Below are positions 9,402 to 18,107 of a stretch of DNA of 64,000 nucleotides, piece after piece (position 1 is the stretch's first letter; every line of letters begins with the position of its first letter). The position numbers were made by a program, and so were the translations under genes. A model generated the notes under the pieces. The model saw only the letters and a program-made list of their open reading frames with translations, had not been told where the DNA came from and did no database searches. Source of the DNA: Flavobacterium sp. CF108 (GTDB taxonomy: Bacteria; Bacteroidota; Bacteroidia; Flavobacteriales; Flavobacteriaceae); the NCBI RefSeq assembly GCF_900129795.1, contig NZ_FQWW01000005.1, forward strand, positions 124,001-188,000. Direction: 5' to 3'.

Positions 9402-9430
9402 CAAATGTACTTTTGATTATTCGTCTCAAA
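9402..9430 (-). promoter_or_regulatory. Predicted galM promoter (TTTG, 17 bp, TACATTTG)
   Basis: On the minus strand, TTTG (9427-9430) and TACATTTG (9402-9409) match the Bacteroidota -33 and -7 boxes with a 17-base spacer. The galM start is at 9355. Confidence 0.55.
9408..9415 (+). promoter_or_regulatory. Possible -7 element TACTTTTG for the AraC gene
   Basis: Matches TAnnTTTG on the plus strand and shares its TA with the minus-strand -7 element of galM, giving overlapping divergent promoters. No clear -33 box; the leader would be about 77 bases. Confidence 0.35.
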
Positions 9431-9491
9431 ATGGACATTTTTTTTAAAAGCATGGATTAAATTACGATATTTGGAAAAGACAATCCTGAAA

Positions 9492-10400
9492 ATGAAAAAT
9501 TCATCTCAAAAAGAAAAAACAAAAGTCAAAGAAGGTTTCTTAGGACAGCGTATGATTGTGATTCCTAAAAACATTCTTTCAAACATCAAAAAGAATCCTC
9601 TTATTGCGAGTTTGTATTTTACAGATATTGGAGTTTTCCCCAATGCAAGCCATCATTCCATGAAACGAAAACACGGAAGTAAACAATATATCCTGATTTA
9701 TTGTTATAAAGGAGAAGGCATTATTAGCAAAGAAAACAAAACCATAACGCTCAAAGCGAATACCTTTTATATTATACCTCCAGAAGTTGCGCATGATTAT
9801 TATGCTTTAAAACAAAACCCGTGGAGTATTTTCTGGATTCATTTTACCGGACCGCAGGCGCCACATTTTTATGAGAAGTTCATAACGGAATTTCCGGATT
9901 CTGCACCGCAGCTTTCACTTGAAGAAAGACGTATCAAACTTTTTGAAAATATACTTGATGTTATGGAAGACGGTTACAGTGCCAATAATCTCGAATTTGC
10001 CAATCTTTCGTTATGGCAATTGCTGAATGCTTTTTTATATGAGAAATTTTTCATCCAGAAGAACCGAAAATTTTCAGAGGATAATACTATTGAATCCGCA
10101 ATTGACTATATGAAAAAACATCTGGATCTTTCGTTAAAAATCAATGATGTTGCTGCTTATTTTAATTATTCCTCGTCTCATTTTTTTACCTTATTTAAAA
10201 AGCAGACAGGCTATTCTCCCATACATTATTTCAATTATTTAAAAATGCAGAAAGCCTGCCAGTATCTCAGTTTTACTACGATGAGTATAAAAGAAATCAG
10301 TTTTAATCTCGGCTTCAATGATCCGTTGTATTTCTCCCGATTGTTCAAAAAAATAATGAGTACTTCGCCTATACAATATCGTACAGAATACAAACAGTAA
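9492..10400 (+). CDS. AraC-family regulator with cupin-type sensor domain
   Basis: About 302 residues. An N-terminal AraC-binding cupin-like domain (roughly 45-160, with KQYILIYCYKGEG and FYIIPPEVAHDY) precedes the double helix-turn-helix (about 205-300, YFNYSSSHFFTLFKKQTG and IKEISFNLGFNDPLYFSRLFKK). This resembles RhaS/MelR-like sugar regulators. I place the start at the ATG at 9492; a TTG at 9471 in the same frame would add seven residues. It is divergent from galM and directly upstream of the sugar-porter gene, so it is the likely activator of both in response to a hexose. The ligand is unknown. Confidence 0.88.
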   Translation: MKNSSQKEKTKVKEGFLGQRMIVIPKNILSNIKKNPLIASLYFTDIGVFPNASHHSMKRKHGSKQYILIYCYKGEGIISKENKTITLKANTFYIIPPEVAHDYYALKQNPWSIFWIHFTGPQAPHFYEKFITEFPDSAPQLSLEERRIKLFENILDVMEDGYSANNLEFANLSLWQLLNAFLYEKFFIQKNRKFSEDNTIESAIDYMKKHLDLSLKINDVAAYFNYSSSHFFTLFKKQTGYSPIHYFNYLKMQKACQYLSFTTMSIKEISFNLGFNDPLYFSRLFKKIMSTSPIQYRTEYKQ

Positions 10401-10528
10401 CGCAATGGTTTTCGTATTTTAACACACTGCATCAAAAAATCAGATTATAATCCATCTATTCAAAAAAAATATCCATAAATCAAAGGTTTCTATTCCGCTA
10501 ATTTTACAAAAGCTATTAAACCCTTTTT

Positions 10529-11938
10529 ATGAAAAATTATAATTATACCTTTTTACTATCGATTAGCCTTGTTGCAGCATTGGGTGGTTTACTCTTTGGC
10601 TACGACTGGGTTGTAATAGGTGGTGCAAAACCATTTTACGAAATTTATTTTGGCATTTCAGATTCTCCGGCTCTTCAAGGCTGGGCAATGAGCAGTGCTC
10701 TTGTTGGCTGTGTGGCGGGAGCAGCAGTTGCCGGAAAACTGGCAGACACTTACGGAAGACGTCCTATGTTAATTGTTGCCGCCGTATTATTCTCCTTATG
10801 TGCCATTGGTACGGGAGCTTCAGAAACTTTTACCATATTTATTATCTGGCGAATTATTGGAGGAATCGGAATTGGGATTGCCTCTACAATATCACCTTTA
10901 TATATCGCAGAAATTGCACCTCAGGAAACCCGAGGTCTTTTTGTATCAATTAACCAACTTACTGTAGTTATAGGAATTCTGGCCGCACAAATTACCAATA
11001 TGCTGATTACCGAAGTTATTCCTGCAGGATATACACACGCTCAAATTCTGGTTTCATGGAATGGACAAACAGGCTGGAGATGGATGTTTTGGGCAGGATT
11101 TTTTCCGGCAGTTTTATTTTTTCTTTTAATGTTTTTAATTCCCGAAAGCCCTAGATATCTGGCTAAAAAAGGAAAAAACGATACAGCAGAAGCAACACTT
11201 ACCAAAATTGGCGGGTTAGCTTACGGAAAAGAAGCTATCACAAAAATAAAAGAAACTTTTACAGACGAAACCGAGAAAACCGATTTCAAAATGCTGCTTG
11301 ACAAAAAAGCTTTACCAATATTGACAATTGGTATTGTTCTGGCAGCTTTTCAGCAATGGTGCGGTATTAATATCATTTTTAATTACGCTCAGGAAATTTT
11401 TGTTTCCGCAGGTTACAGCATCAACGATTTATTTATGAATATCGTTATTACCGGAAGCATCAACTTAGTTTTTACTTTGGTTGCCATGGGAACTGTAGAT
11501 AAAATTGGGCGTAAAAAATTAATGCTTTTTGGCTCTGCTGCATTGGCGATAATTTATGCTTTATTAGGCTATTTTTATTATACCAATGTTACCGGTTTTC
11601 CTTTATTATTACTGGTATTATTAGCCATTGCCATTTACGCAATGTCACTCGCTCCTATTACCTGGGTTATTTTATCTGAAATTTTCCCTAACCGAATCAG
11701 AGGTGTTGCGATGTCAATTGCCACATTTGCACTTTGGATTGCTTCTGCTCTTTTGGTGCAAACATTTCCAATTTTTAACGAATACCTCGGCACGTCAGGA
11801 ACTTTCTGGGTGTATGGTATTATCTGCTCCTTAGGATTTGTTTTTGTTTTCAGAAAACTCCCTGAAACTAAAAACAAAAGTCTTGAAGAGATTGAGGAAC
11901 TAATGGTTTCTGATCGTCAATCGAAGAATATTCAATAA
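10529..11938 (+). CDS. Sugar-porter family MFS transporter (sugar/H+ symporter)
   Basis: 469 residues with 12 transmembrane helices. Sugar-porter signatures are present: GGLLFGYD in helix 1, DTYGRRPM and DKIGRKKLM in the two 2-3 loops, PESPRYLAKKG after helix 6 and PETKNKSLEEIE at the end. Closest in style to XylE/GalP-type proton symporters. Function: inner-membrane uptake of a monosaccharide, probably galactose or another hexose given the neighbouring galM and GH97. The DUF5107/TPR gene starts 18 bases downstream, so the two are very likely one transcript. Confidence 0.9.
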   Translation: MKNYNYTFLLSISLVAALGGLLFGYDWVVIGGAKPFYEIYFGISDSPALQGWAMSSALVGCVAGAAVAGKLADTYGRRPMLIVAAVLFSLCAIGTGASETFTIFIIWRIIGGIGIGIASTISPLYIAEIAPQETRGLFVSINQLTVVIGILAAQITNMLITEVIPAGYTHAQILVSWNGQTGWRWMFWAGFFPAVLFFLLMFLIPESPRYLAKKGKNDTAEATLTKIGGLAYGKEAITKIKETFTDETEKTDFKMLLDKKALPILTIGIVLAAFQQWCGINIIFNYAQEIFVSAGYSINDLFMNIVITGSINLVFTLVAMGTVDKIGRKKLMLFGSAALAIIYALLGYFYYTNVTGFPLLLLVLLAIAIYAMSLAPITWVILSEIFPNRIRGVAMSIATFALWIASALLVQTFPIFNEYLGTSGTFWVYGIICSLGFVFVFRKLPETKNKSLEEIEELMVSDRQSKNIQ

Positions 11939-11956
11939 TCTAAATTTCATTACATC

Positions 11957-14900
11957 ATGCAAAAAGTAAATGTTTGGAAGGAAAAAATAATCCTGCCAAC
12001 TTATGAGGTGGGCAAACCTGAAAAAAATCCTGTATTTATTGAGAAAAGAGTGTATCAAGGAAGTAACGGATCTGTATACCCGTATCCGGTTATTGAAAAA
12101 ATAGCAGATGAAAAAACCAACAAAGAATATCAGGCGGTTTATCTTGAAAATGAATTTATTAAAATAATGATTTTGCCTGAACTTGGCGGACGAGTTCATA
12201 TGGCGTACGATAAAACTAAAAATCGTCATTTTGTTTATTACAATCAGGTTGTAAAACCTGCTCTGGTTGGACTTACAGGTCCGTGGATTTCGGGCGGAAT
12301 CGAGTTTAACTGGCCGCAGCATCACAGACCAACGACTTTTGATCCGGTTGATTTTACGATAGAAGAACACGAAGACGGAAGCGCAACAGTTTGGTGCAGC
12401 GAAGTAGAACGTATGTTTAGAACCAAAGGTATGGCTGGATTCCGATTATATCCTGATAAAGCTTATTTGGAAATCAAAGCGCAGTTGTACAATAGAACAT
12501 CGTTTCCACAGACATTTTTATGGTGGGCAAATCCGGCAGTTAAAGTAAACGATGATTATCAATCGGTTTTTCCGCCAGATGTAAATGCTGTTTTTGATCA
12601 TGGAAAACGCGATGTTTCTTCTTTCCCAATTGCAAAAGGAACATATTATAAAGTCGATTATTCACCGGGAACAGATATTTCCCGTTATAAAAATATTCCG
12701 GTTCCAACATCTTATATGGCGATTGCTTCGAAATATAATTTTGTGGGCGGATACGAAAATGATTCTAAAGGCGGGTTACTTCACGTAGCGAATCATCATG
12801 TTTCTCCGGGAAAAAAACAATGGACTTGGGGACACGGCGATTTCGGCCGTGCGTGGGATCGTAACCTTACGGATGAAGATGGCCCGTATATTGAATTAAT
12901 GTGTGGTGTTTATACGGATAACCAGCCGGATTTTACGTGGATTATGCCAGGCGAACAAAAGGATTTTACACAGTATTTTATGCCGTATCGTGATTTGGGT
13001 ATTGTAAAAAATGCGACCAAAAATGCGATGGTTAATTTAGAAAGTATTGATGATAAATTAGTCATTAAAGCTTATACAACAGGCGTTTATCCTAAAACTA
13101 CTGTCAGTTTAAAAAATAATGATGTTGTTGTATTCCAAAAACAATATGATGCATCGCCATACAATTCATTCGAAGAAACAATTGATTTTAATTTTGGTTT
13201 AGAAGGTTTATCGATTGCTGTAACCGATGCTGATAACAAAGTTTTGGTAGACTGGAATTACGAAGGTCAAAACGAAGACGAAATTCCCGAAGCTGCAAAA
13301 CCTGCTCTTGCTCCGGAAGATATCGAGAATAACGAACAATTGTTTCTAACGGCTCAGCATTTAGAACAATACAGACATGCTACTTACAGTCCGATTCCGT
13401 ATTACGAAGAAGCAATAAAACGTGATTCGGGAGATATTCGTTCGAACAATGCAATGGGATTATGGTTAATGCGCCGAGCAAAATTTGAAGAAGCTGAACC
13501 TTATTTTAGAGCAGCCATAAAAACGCTGACACAGCGAAATCCAAATCCGTATGAAGGCGAAGCTTATTTCAATTTAGGTTTATGTCTTAAATATCAAAAT
13601 AAAAATGAAGATGCTTACAGTGCATTCTATAAATCAACATGGAATGCGGCTTGGCAAAATCAGGGCTATTTTTATGTTGCACAGCTTGATGCATTAAAAG
13701 GTGATTATGATTTGGCATTAACGCATATTAAAAAAGCGATTTCTAAAAATACTGAGGATCATAAAGCATTGCATTTACAAGTGGCACTTTTGAGAAAATT
13801 AAATCAAAAAGAAAAGGCTCTTGCACTTACAAACGGTTATTTACAAGACGACTGTTTTAATTTTGGATTGCTTTATGAGAAATATCTTTTAAGCAGTGAC
13901 AAAAAAGACCTCAGCTATTTTAATTCGCTAATCCGAAACAATATTCATACGTATATCGAATATGCTTTAGATTATAATGCCGCAGGTTTTTATGAAGAAG
14001 CTGCCGAATTATTAAATGAAGGTTTAAAAGATGAAAATACATACCCAATGGCGTGGTATTTTGCAGGTTCTTTTTATGAAAAATTAAATGATTTCGGTCA
14101 AGCCGAAAAATGTTTCAAAATGGCTTCTGAGGCAAAACCAGATTATTGTTTCCCAAATCAGGTTGAAGCTGCGCTGGTACTTCAAAATGTAATTGAGAAA
14201 CAAACCAATGATGCAAAAGCTTTGTATTATTTAGGTAACTTTTGGTACGCTTCGAAGTTTTATGATGATGCTATTTTCTGCTGGGAACAATCTATCGAGA
14301 TAGACAATAGTTTCCCTACTGTACACCGTAATTTATCATTGGCATATTACAACAAATTGGGCGACGAACAAAAAGCGCTTTCGAGTTTAGAAAAAGCATT
14401 TTCATTGGATTTAGAAGATTCAAGAATCTTAATGGAATTAGATCAATTGTACAAACGTTTGAACAGAGATTTGGTTTTCAGACTTGCTTTCTTAGAGAAA
14501 CATTTAGAATTAGTAATTCAGCGTGATGATGTTTATTTAGAAAGAGCTGCTATTTATAATCTTTTAGGAAAACATGATAAAGCGTTAACCTTATTACAAA
14601 ACCGAATTTTCCATCCGTGGGAAGGCGGCGAAGGAAAAGTAAGCGGACAATATCTTATTTCTTTAACTGAAATTGCAAAACAACAGATCTCACAAGGAAA
14701 TTACGACACAGCCATAGAACTTTTGGAACAGGCTCAAATTTATCCTGATAATTTAGGTGAAGGAAAACTGCCGGGTGTACAGGAAAATGATATTCATTAC
14801 TGGCTTGGTGTTGCTTATGAAAAGAAAAATGATTTGAAAGAAGCTAATAATTGGTGGCAAAGTGCCACACTAGGATTAGACGAACCAACGGCCGCTATTT

Positions 14901-15265
14901 TCTATAACGATCAGCAGCCGGACAAAATTTTCTATCAAGGTTTAGCTTTCCTAAAATTAAACAATGCTGCCGAAGCTGGTAAACGTTTTGAAAAGTTAGT
15001 TGCTTATGCCCAAAAACATGTAAACGATACTATCACAATCGATTATTTTGCTGTATCGCTGCCAGATCTTATGATTTGGGAAGATGATTTAGATAAAAGA
15101 AACAAAATTCACTGTCTATACATGCAGGGATTAGGGCTTTTGGGTCTTGAGAAAAACCCACAAGCAGAAAAAACATTCAACACCGTTCTTGATGAAGAAA
15201 AAAGTCATTCAGGCGTTACAATACATTTGTCTTTATTGAAAAATGAAGAATCAGTTTTTGTTTAA
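11957..15265 (+). CDS. Large DUF5107 and TPR-repeat protein, cytoplasmic, function unknown
   Basis: 1102 residues without a signal peptide. The N-terminal ~430 residues are a beta-sandwich region of the DUF5107 type, related in fold to galactose mutarotases and GH-associated domains (KIMILPELGGRVHMAYDKTKN; GGIEFNWPQHHRPTTFDPVD). From about 450 to 1100 there are many TPR helix pairs (for example ALYYLGNFWYASKFYDDAIF and AYYNKLGDEQKALSSLEKAF). The gene follows a sugar porter by 18 bases. Context suggests a cytoplasmic role in handling an imported sugar or oligosaccharide, but no catalytic activity is established from the sequence. Confidence 0.85.
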   Translation: MQKVNVWKEKIILPTYEVGKPEKNPVFIEKRVYQGSNGSVYPYPVIEKIADEKTNKEYQAVYLENEFIKIMILPELGGRVHMAYDKTKNRHFVYYNQVVKPALVGLTGPWISGGIEFNWPQHHRPTTFDPVDFTIEEHEDGSATVWCSEVERMFRTKGMAGFRLYPDKAYLEIKAQLYNRTSFPQTFLWWANPAVKVNDDYQSVFPPDVNAVFDHGKRDVSSFPIAKGTYYKVDYSPGTDISRYKNIPVPTSYMAIASKYNFVGGYENDSKGGLLHVANHHVSPGKKQWTWGHGDFGRAWDRNLTDEDGPYIELMCGVYTDNQPDFTWIMPGEQKDFTQYFMPYRDLGIVKNATKNAMVNLESIDDKLVIKAYTTGVYPKTTVSLKNNDVVVFQKQYDASPYNSFEETIDFNFGLEGLSIAVTDADNKVLVDWNYEGQNEDEIPEAAKPALAPEDIENNEQLFLTAQHLEQYRHATYSPIPYYEEAIKRDSGDIRSNNAMGLWLMRRAKFEEAEPYFRAAIKTLTQRNPNPYEGEAYFNLGLCLKYQNKNEDAYSAFYKSTWNAAWQNQGYFYVAQLDALKGDYDLALTHIKKAISKNTEDHKALHLQVALLRKLNQKEKALALTNGYLQDDCFNFGLLYEKYLLSSDKKDLSYFNSLIRNNIHTYIEYALDYNAAGFYEEAAELLNEGLKDENTYPMAWYFAGSFYEKLNDFGQAEKCFKMASEAKPDYCFPNQVEAALVLQNVIEKQTNDAKALYYLGNFWYASKFYDDAIFCWEQSIEIDNSFPTVHRNLSLAYYNKLGDEQKALSSLEKAFSLDLEDSRILMELDQLYKRLNRDLVFRLAFLEKHLELVIQRDDVYLERAAIYNLLGKHDKALTLLQNRIFHPWEGGEGKVSGQYLISLTEIAKQQISQGNYDTAIELLEQAQIYPDNLGEGKLPGVQENDIHYWLGVAYEKKNDLKEANNWWQSATLGLDEPTAAIFYNDQQPDKIFYQGLAFLKLNNAAEAGKRFEKLVAYAQKHVNDTITIDYFAVSLPDLMIWEDDLDKRNKIHCLYMQGLGLLGLEKNPQAEKTFNTVLDEEKSHSGVTIHLSLLKNEESVFV

Positions 15266-15295
15266 GTTAGTATTGGTCATTTAAGTTTAAGTAGT

Positions 15296-15328
15296 AGCCC
15301 CGACAAGTTTTAAAAACCTGTCGGGGCT
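15296..15328. repeat. Palindrome AGCCCCGACA...TGTCGGGGCT
   Basis: Near-perfect hairpin just after the DUF5107/TPR gene. It could serve as the transcription stop for the plus-strand operon, but no T run follows directly. It is similar in layout (AAGTTTTAAAAACCT core) to the 27-bp palindromes that follow. Confidence 0.6.
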
Positions 15329-15340
15329 TGTGGTTTTGAT

Positions 15341-15367
15341 CCTGTAAGGTTTTCAAAACCTTGCAGG
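15341..15367. repeat. 27-bp intergenic palindrome, copy 1
   Basis: CCTGTAAGG-TTTTCAAAA-CCTTGCAGG. First of five near-identical palindromes in this window. Confidence 0.75.
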
Positions 15368-15405
15368 TATAAATTTTAGAGACGTAAAAAAATGAATATT
15401 AGAAA

Positions 15406-15432
15406 CCTACAAGGTTTTGAAAACCTTGCAGG
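15406..15432. repeat. 27-bp intergenic palindrome, copy 2
   Basis: CCTACAAGG-TTTTGAAAA-CCTTGCAGG, 65 bases after copy 1, in the gap between the converging DUF5107 and GH92 genes. Confidence 0.75.
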
Positions 15433-15518
15433 AGCTCTGTCAAGACGATAATAATGCGTACAATAATAAATTAAAATCTGCTAAAACCCGTTTACCCCGC
15501 AAAATCCGCGGGCAATTT

Positions 15519-17786
15519 CTAATTAACCGGTCTCTCCTCTAATTTAATTCCCCATTTTTTATTAGGTTTTGATCCCATACTAAATTCTAAAACACCGCCA
15601 TTATCAATATCAGATTGATGAATAAAAGTCTTAGTATATGTTTTACCATTTAGCTTGGCACTTTGGATATAAATATTTTTATCTGAAACATTTTTTGCCA
15701 CAACTTTAAAAGCCTTACCATCTTTCAATTCAATTGAAGCTTCTTTTAATAATGGAGAACCAATAACATAAATACTGCTCGCAGGATTAACAGGATAAAA
15801 TCCCATTGCACTAAAAATATACCAGGCCGAAAGTTCTCCGCAATCATCATTTCCCGAATAACCCGATGAAGTTGTGTTGTACATTTTCTTCAAAATCTCA
15901 GCTGTATATTGCTGCGTTTTCCAAGGCTGACCTGCATAATTGTATAAATAAGCAATATGATGGCTTGGTTCGTTTCCATGCACATATTGACCAATAAAAC
16001 CTGATGCATTATCATTTACTTCTTCCGGTTTATCTTCTAAAGTGAAAAAAGTATCTAGCTTTTTCGTAAAAACATTATCTCCTCCAACTAGATTTACAAG
16101 TCCTTTTACATCTTGAGGAACATACCAAAAGTACTGCCAGCCATTTCCTTCGGTAAAAGGATATCCCCCGTTTGCACCATATTTTAACGGATTGAACGGT
16201 TCGATCCAATTGCCTTTGTCATCTTTGGCCCTGAAAAAACCTATTTGTTTGTCATAAAGATTTTTGTAGAATTGAGAGCGTTTTGTAAAATAATTGTAAT
16301 CATCTGTTTTTCCGAGTTTCTTAGCTAATTCTGCCACACACCAATCATCATACGCCATTTCTAAAGTCAAGGAAACCGATTGTGATTTTAAATTTTCGGG
16401 AATGTAACCGTACTTTTCCCAAATGTCAAATGGTGATCCCGGATGTTCACGAGTCGCCGAATTCTTTACAGCTTCAAATGCTAAGTCTGTATTAATACCT
16501 GATAGATTTTTAAGCACAGCATCAACCACAACTGGAATAGCGTGATTGCCTATCATACAATAATTTTCCTGACCCCATAACTGCCAGATTGGTAAATAGC
16601 CAAAGACTTTATAATACTCCAGCATACTGTTTACAAAATCAGCAGAACGTTCCGGCTGCAAAATGGTATACAAAGGATGTGCGCCACGATACGTATCCCA
16701 CAAAGAAAATGTTGAATAATAAGGTTCCAAAGAATTTCTAACTGTAAAATCAGCCGATGGATAATCTCCGTTTACATCTGATAAGGTATTCGGCTGAATA
16801 AAAGTATGATACAAAGCGGTGTAGAAAATCTGTTTTTGCTCGTTTGTCCCATCAATTTTTATTTTGCCGAGTTCTTTTTCCCAAACAGCATCTGCATAGT
16901 TTACGACTGCGTTAAAATCCCAAGTCGGAATTTCTGCTTGTACATTCAAACGTGCATTTTCTATGCTTGTCGCAGAGATTCCAACTTTCACCAAAACTTC
17001 CTGTTGTTTTGAAGTATCAAAATCTAAAATAGCCCTGATTGCATTTCCATTAACGATTTTTGCATTCTCATAAACATTACTTCCGTCTTTTATATGATTA
17101 TGAATTATGGGCTGTGAAAATTCAGCATGAAAATATACTTTTCGCATTGGCGCCCAGCCTGTAATAATGCGATATCCCTCAACAGTATGATCATTAGGAA
17201 ACGACAATTGCGAAGCAATAATACGTGTATTCCAATCTGATTTTTTCATAGAATGATCTAGGTCGATAATAATATGAGCTTCTTTATTTTTAGGAAAGCT
17301 GTATTTATGAAAACCAGCGTGTGTTGTTGCCGTCAATTCTGCTTTTACCTGATAATCCAAAAGTTCTACGCTGTAATAACCCAGTTTTGCCCATTCTTTA
17401 TCATGTGTAAATTTAGATTGATAGGCATTTTGTCCTTCTGCTTCTTTCACTATTGCACCGCTAAAAGGCATTAGCATTACATCAAATAATTCTGCAACAC
17501 CAGTTCCGCTTAAATGCGTGTGACTGAAACCTGCAATGGTATTATCGTTATAATTATAACCGCAGGCAACGCTCCAATCTGGTGTATTTCGGGTGTCGGG
17601 ACTAAGCTGCACCATTCCAAACGGCACTGTCGCTCCGGGATAATTATTACCTGAAAGCGGTGATCCGTGTGCTGCTCCCGTTCCAATAAACGGATTTACG
17701 TATGAGGTTATTTTTTCTGTTGTCTGCGCTGTTAGAAGTATAGAACTTAGCATTGCACCACAGATTATTATTTTATTGAAATTCAT
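15519..17786 (-). CDS. GH92 family alpha-mannosidase
   Basis: 755 residues from the ATG at 17786, which begins a good signal peptide (MNFNKIIICGAMLSSILLTA); an in-frame ATG at 17813 would put nine residues in front of it and is less likely. GH92 signatures: YVNPFIGTGAAHGSP, NYPGATVPFGMVQLSPDT near the N-terminus and GNDDCGELSAWYIFSAMGFY at about 645-664, which holds the catalytic Asp pair of this calcium-dependent inverting family. Exo-alpha-mannosidases of this family trim alpha-linked mannose from glycans. Probably periplasmic. Last gene of the minus-strand run that starts with SusC. Confidence 0.92.
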   Translation of the reverse strand: MNFNKIIICGAMLSSILLTAQTTEKITSYVNPFIGTGAAHGSPLSGNNYPGATVPFGMVQLSPDTRNTPDWSVACGYNYNDNTIAGFSHTHLSGTGVAELFDVMLMPFSGAIVKEAEGQNAYQSKFTHDKEWAKLGYYSVELLDYQVKAELTATTHAGFHKYSFPKNKEAHIIIDLDHSMKKSDWNTRIIASQLSFPNDHTVEGYRIITGWAPMRKVYFHAEFSQPIIHNHIKDGSNVYENAKIVNGNAIRAILDFDTSKQQEVLVKVGISATSIENARLNVQAEIPTWDFNAVVNYADAVWEKELGKIKIDGTNEQKQIFYTALYHTFIQPNTLSDVNGDYPSADFTVRNSLEPYYSTFSLWDTYRGAHPLYTILQPERSADFVNSMLEYYKVFGYLPIWQLWGQENYCMIGNHAIPVVVDAVLKNLSGINTDLAFEAVKNSATREHPGSPFDIWEKYGYIPENLKSQSVSLTLEMAYDDWCVAELAKKLGKTDDYNYFTKRSQFYKNLYDKQIGFFRAKDDKGNWIEPFNPLKYGANGGYPFTEGNGWQYFWYVPQDVKGLVNLVGGDNVFTKKLDTFFTLEDKPEEVNDNASGFIGQYVHGNEPSHHIAYLYNYAGQPWKTQQYTAEILKKMYNTTSSGYSGNDDCGELSAWYIFSAMGFYPVNPASSIYVIGSPLLKEASIELKDGKAFKVVAKNVSDKNIYIQSAKLNGKTYTKTFIHQSDIDNGGVLEFSMGSKPNKKWGIKLEERPVN

Positions 17787-17835
17787 TTTTTTTAAGATAA
17801 AAATTAATGACATGATAATTTCATTCTTCCTTTTT

Positions 17836-17967
17836 AATTGCCTCCTGCTTTAGCTGGAGGTTATTGAAATTAGATTCAAATAGGGCTTTAGCCAAAACAC
17901 TATTATTTTGGCTAAAGCCCTTTGCTAATAAACTCTTTTAAACCTCCAGCTAAAGCTGGAGGCAATT
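17836..17967. repeat. Nested inverted repeat of about 131 bp
   Basis: Outer arms, each about 27 bases, begin AATTGCCTCC and end GGAGGCAATT; each arm also contains its own AGCTTTAGCT-like small palindrome. Inside is a second hairpin, AGGGCTTTAGCCAAAA / TTTTGGCTAAAGCCCT (17882-17921). No open reading frame is enclosed. This is a mobile-looking non-coding element or a large RNA hairpin. Confidence 0.75.
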
Positions 17968-18012
17968 AATTTAGAACTTGATTTAAATATCTTTTTATTG
18001 ATATTTCTGAGT

Positions 18013-18039
18013 CCTGCAAGGTTTTTAAAACCTTGTAGG
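18013..18039. repeat. 27-bp intergenic palindrome, copy 3
   Basis: CCTGCAAGG-TTTTTAAAA-CCTTGTAGG, in the GH95/GH92 gap. Confidence 0.75.
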
Positions 18040-18071
18040 TCTAGTTTTTTATCTCACTTTACAATTTAATA

Positions 18072-18098
18072 CCTACAAGGTTTTGAAAACCTTGCAGG
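18072..18098. repeat. 27-bp intergenic palindrome, copy 4
   Basis: CCTACAAGG-TTTTGAAAA-CCTTGCAGG, identical to copy 2. It ends ten bases before the GH95 stop codon region on the minus strand. Confidence 0.75.
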
Positions 18099-18107
18099 AA
18101 TCATGCT

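Larger units (their letters stand above)
17787..18107. other. 321-bp intergenic region packed with palindromes
   Basis: No credible coding sequence. It holds a nested inverted repeat (17836-17967) and two 27-bp palindromes (18013-18039, 18072-18098) between the GH95 stop and the GH92 start. The two genes are co-directional, so a common transcript would carry several hairpins. Confidence 0.7.

Noticed and set aside
11900..12370. Open frame on the minus strand across the start of the DUF5107 gene
   Set aside because: Lies opposite a strongly supported gene, has no domain, and its Phe/Arg/Ile-rich composition is that of an antisense frame.
15341..18098. Repeated palindromes taken as a CRISPR array
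   Set aside because: Copies are few, irregularly spaced, separated by whole genes, and have no cas genes nearby.
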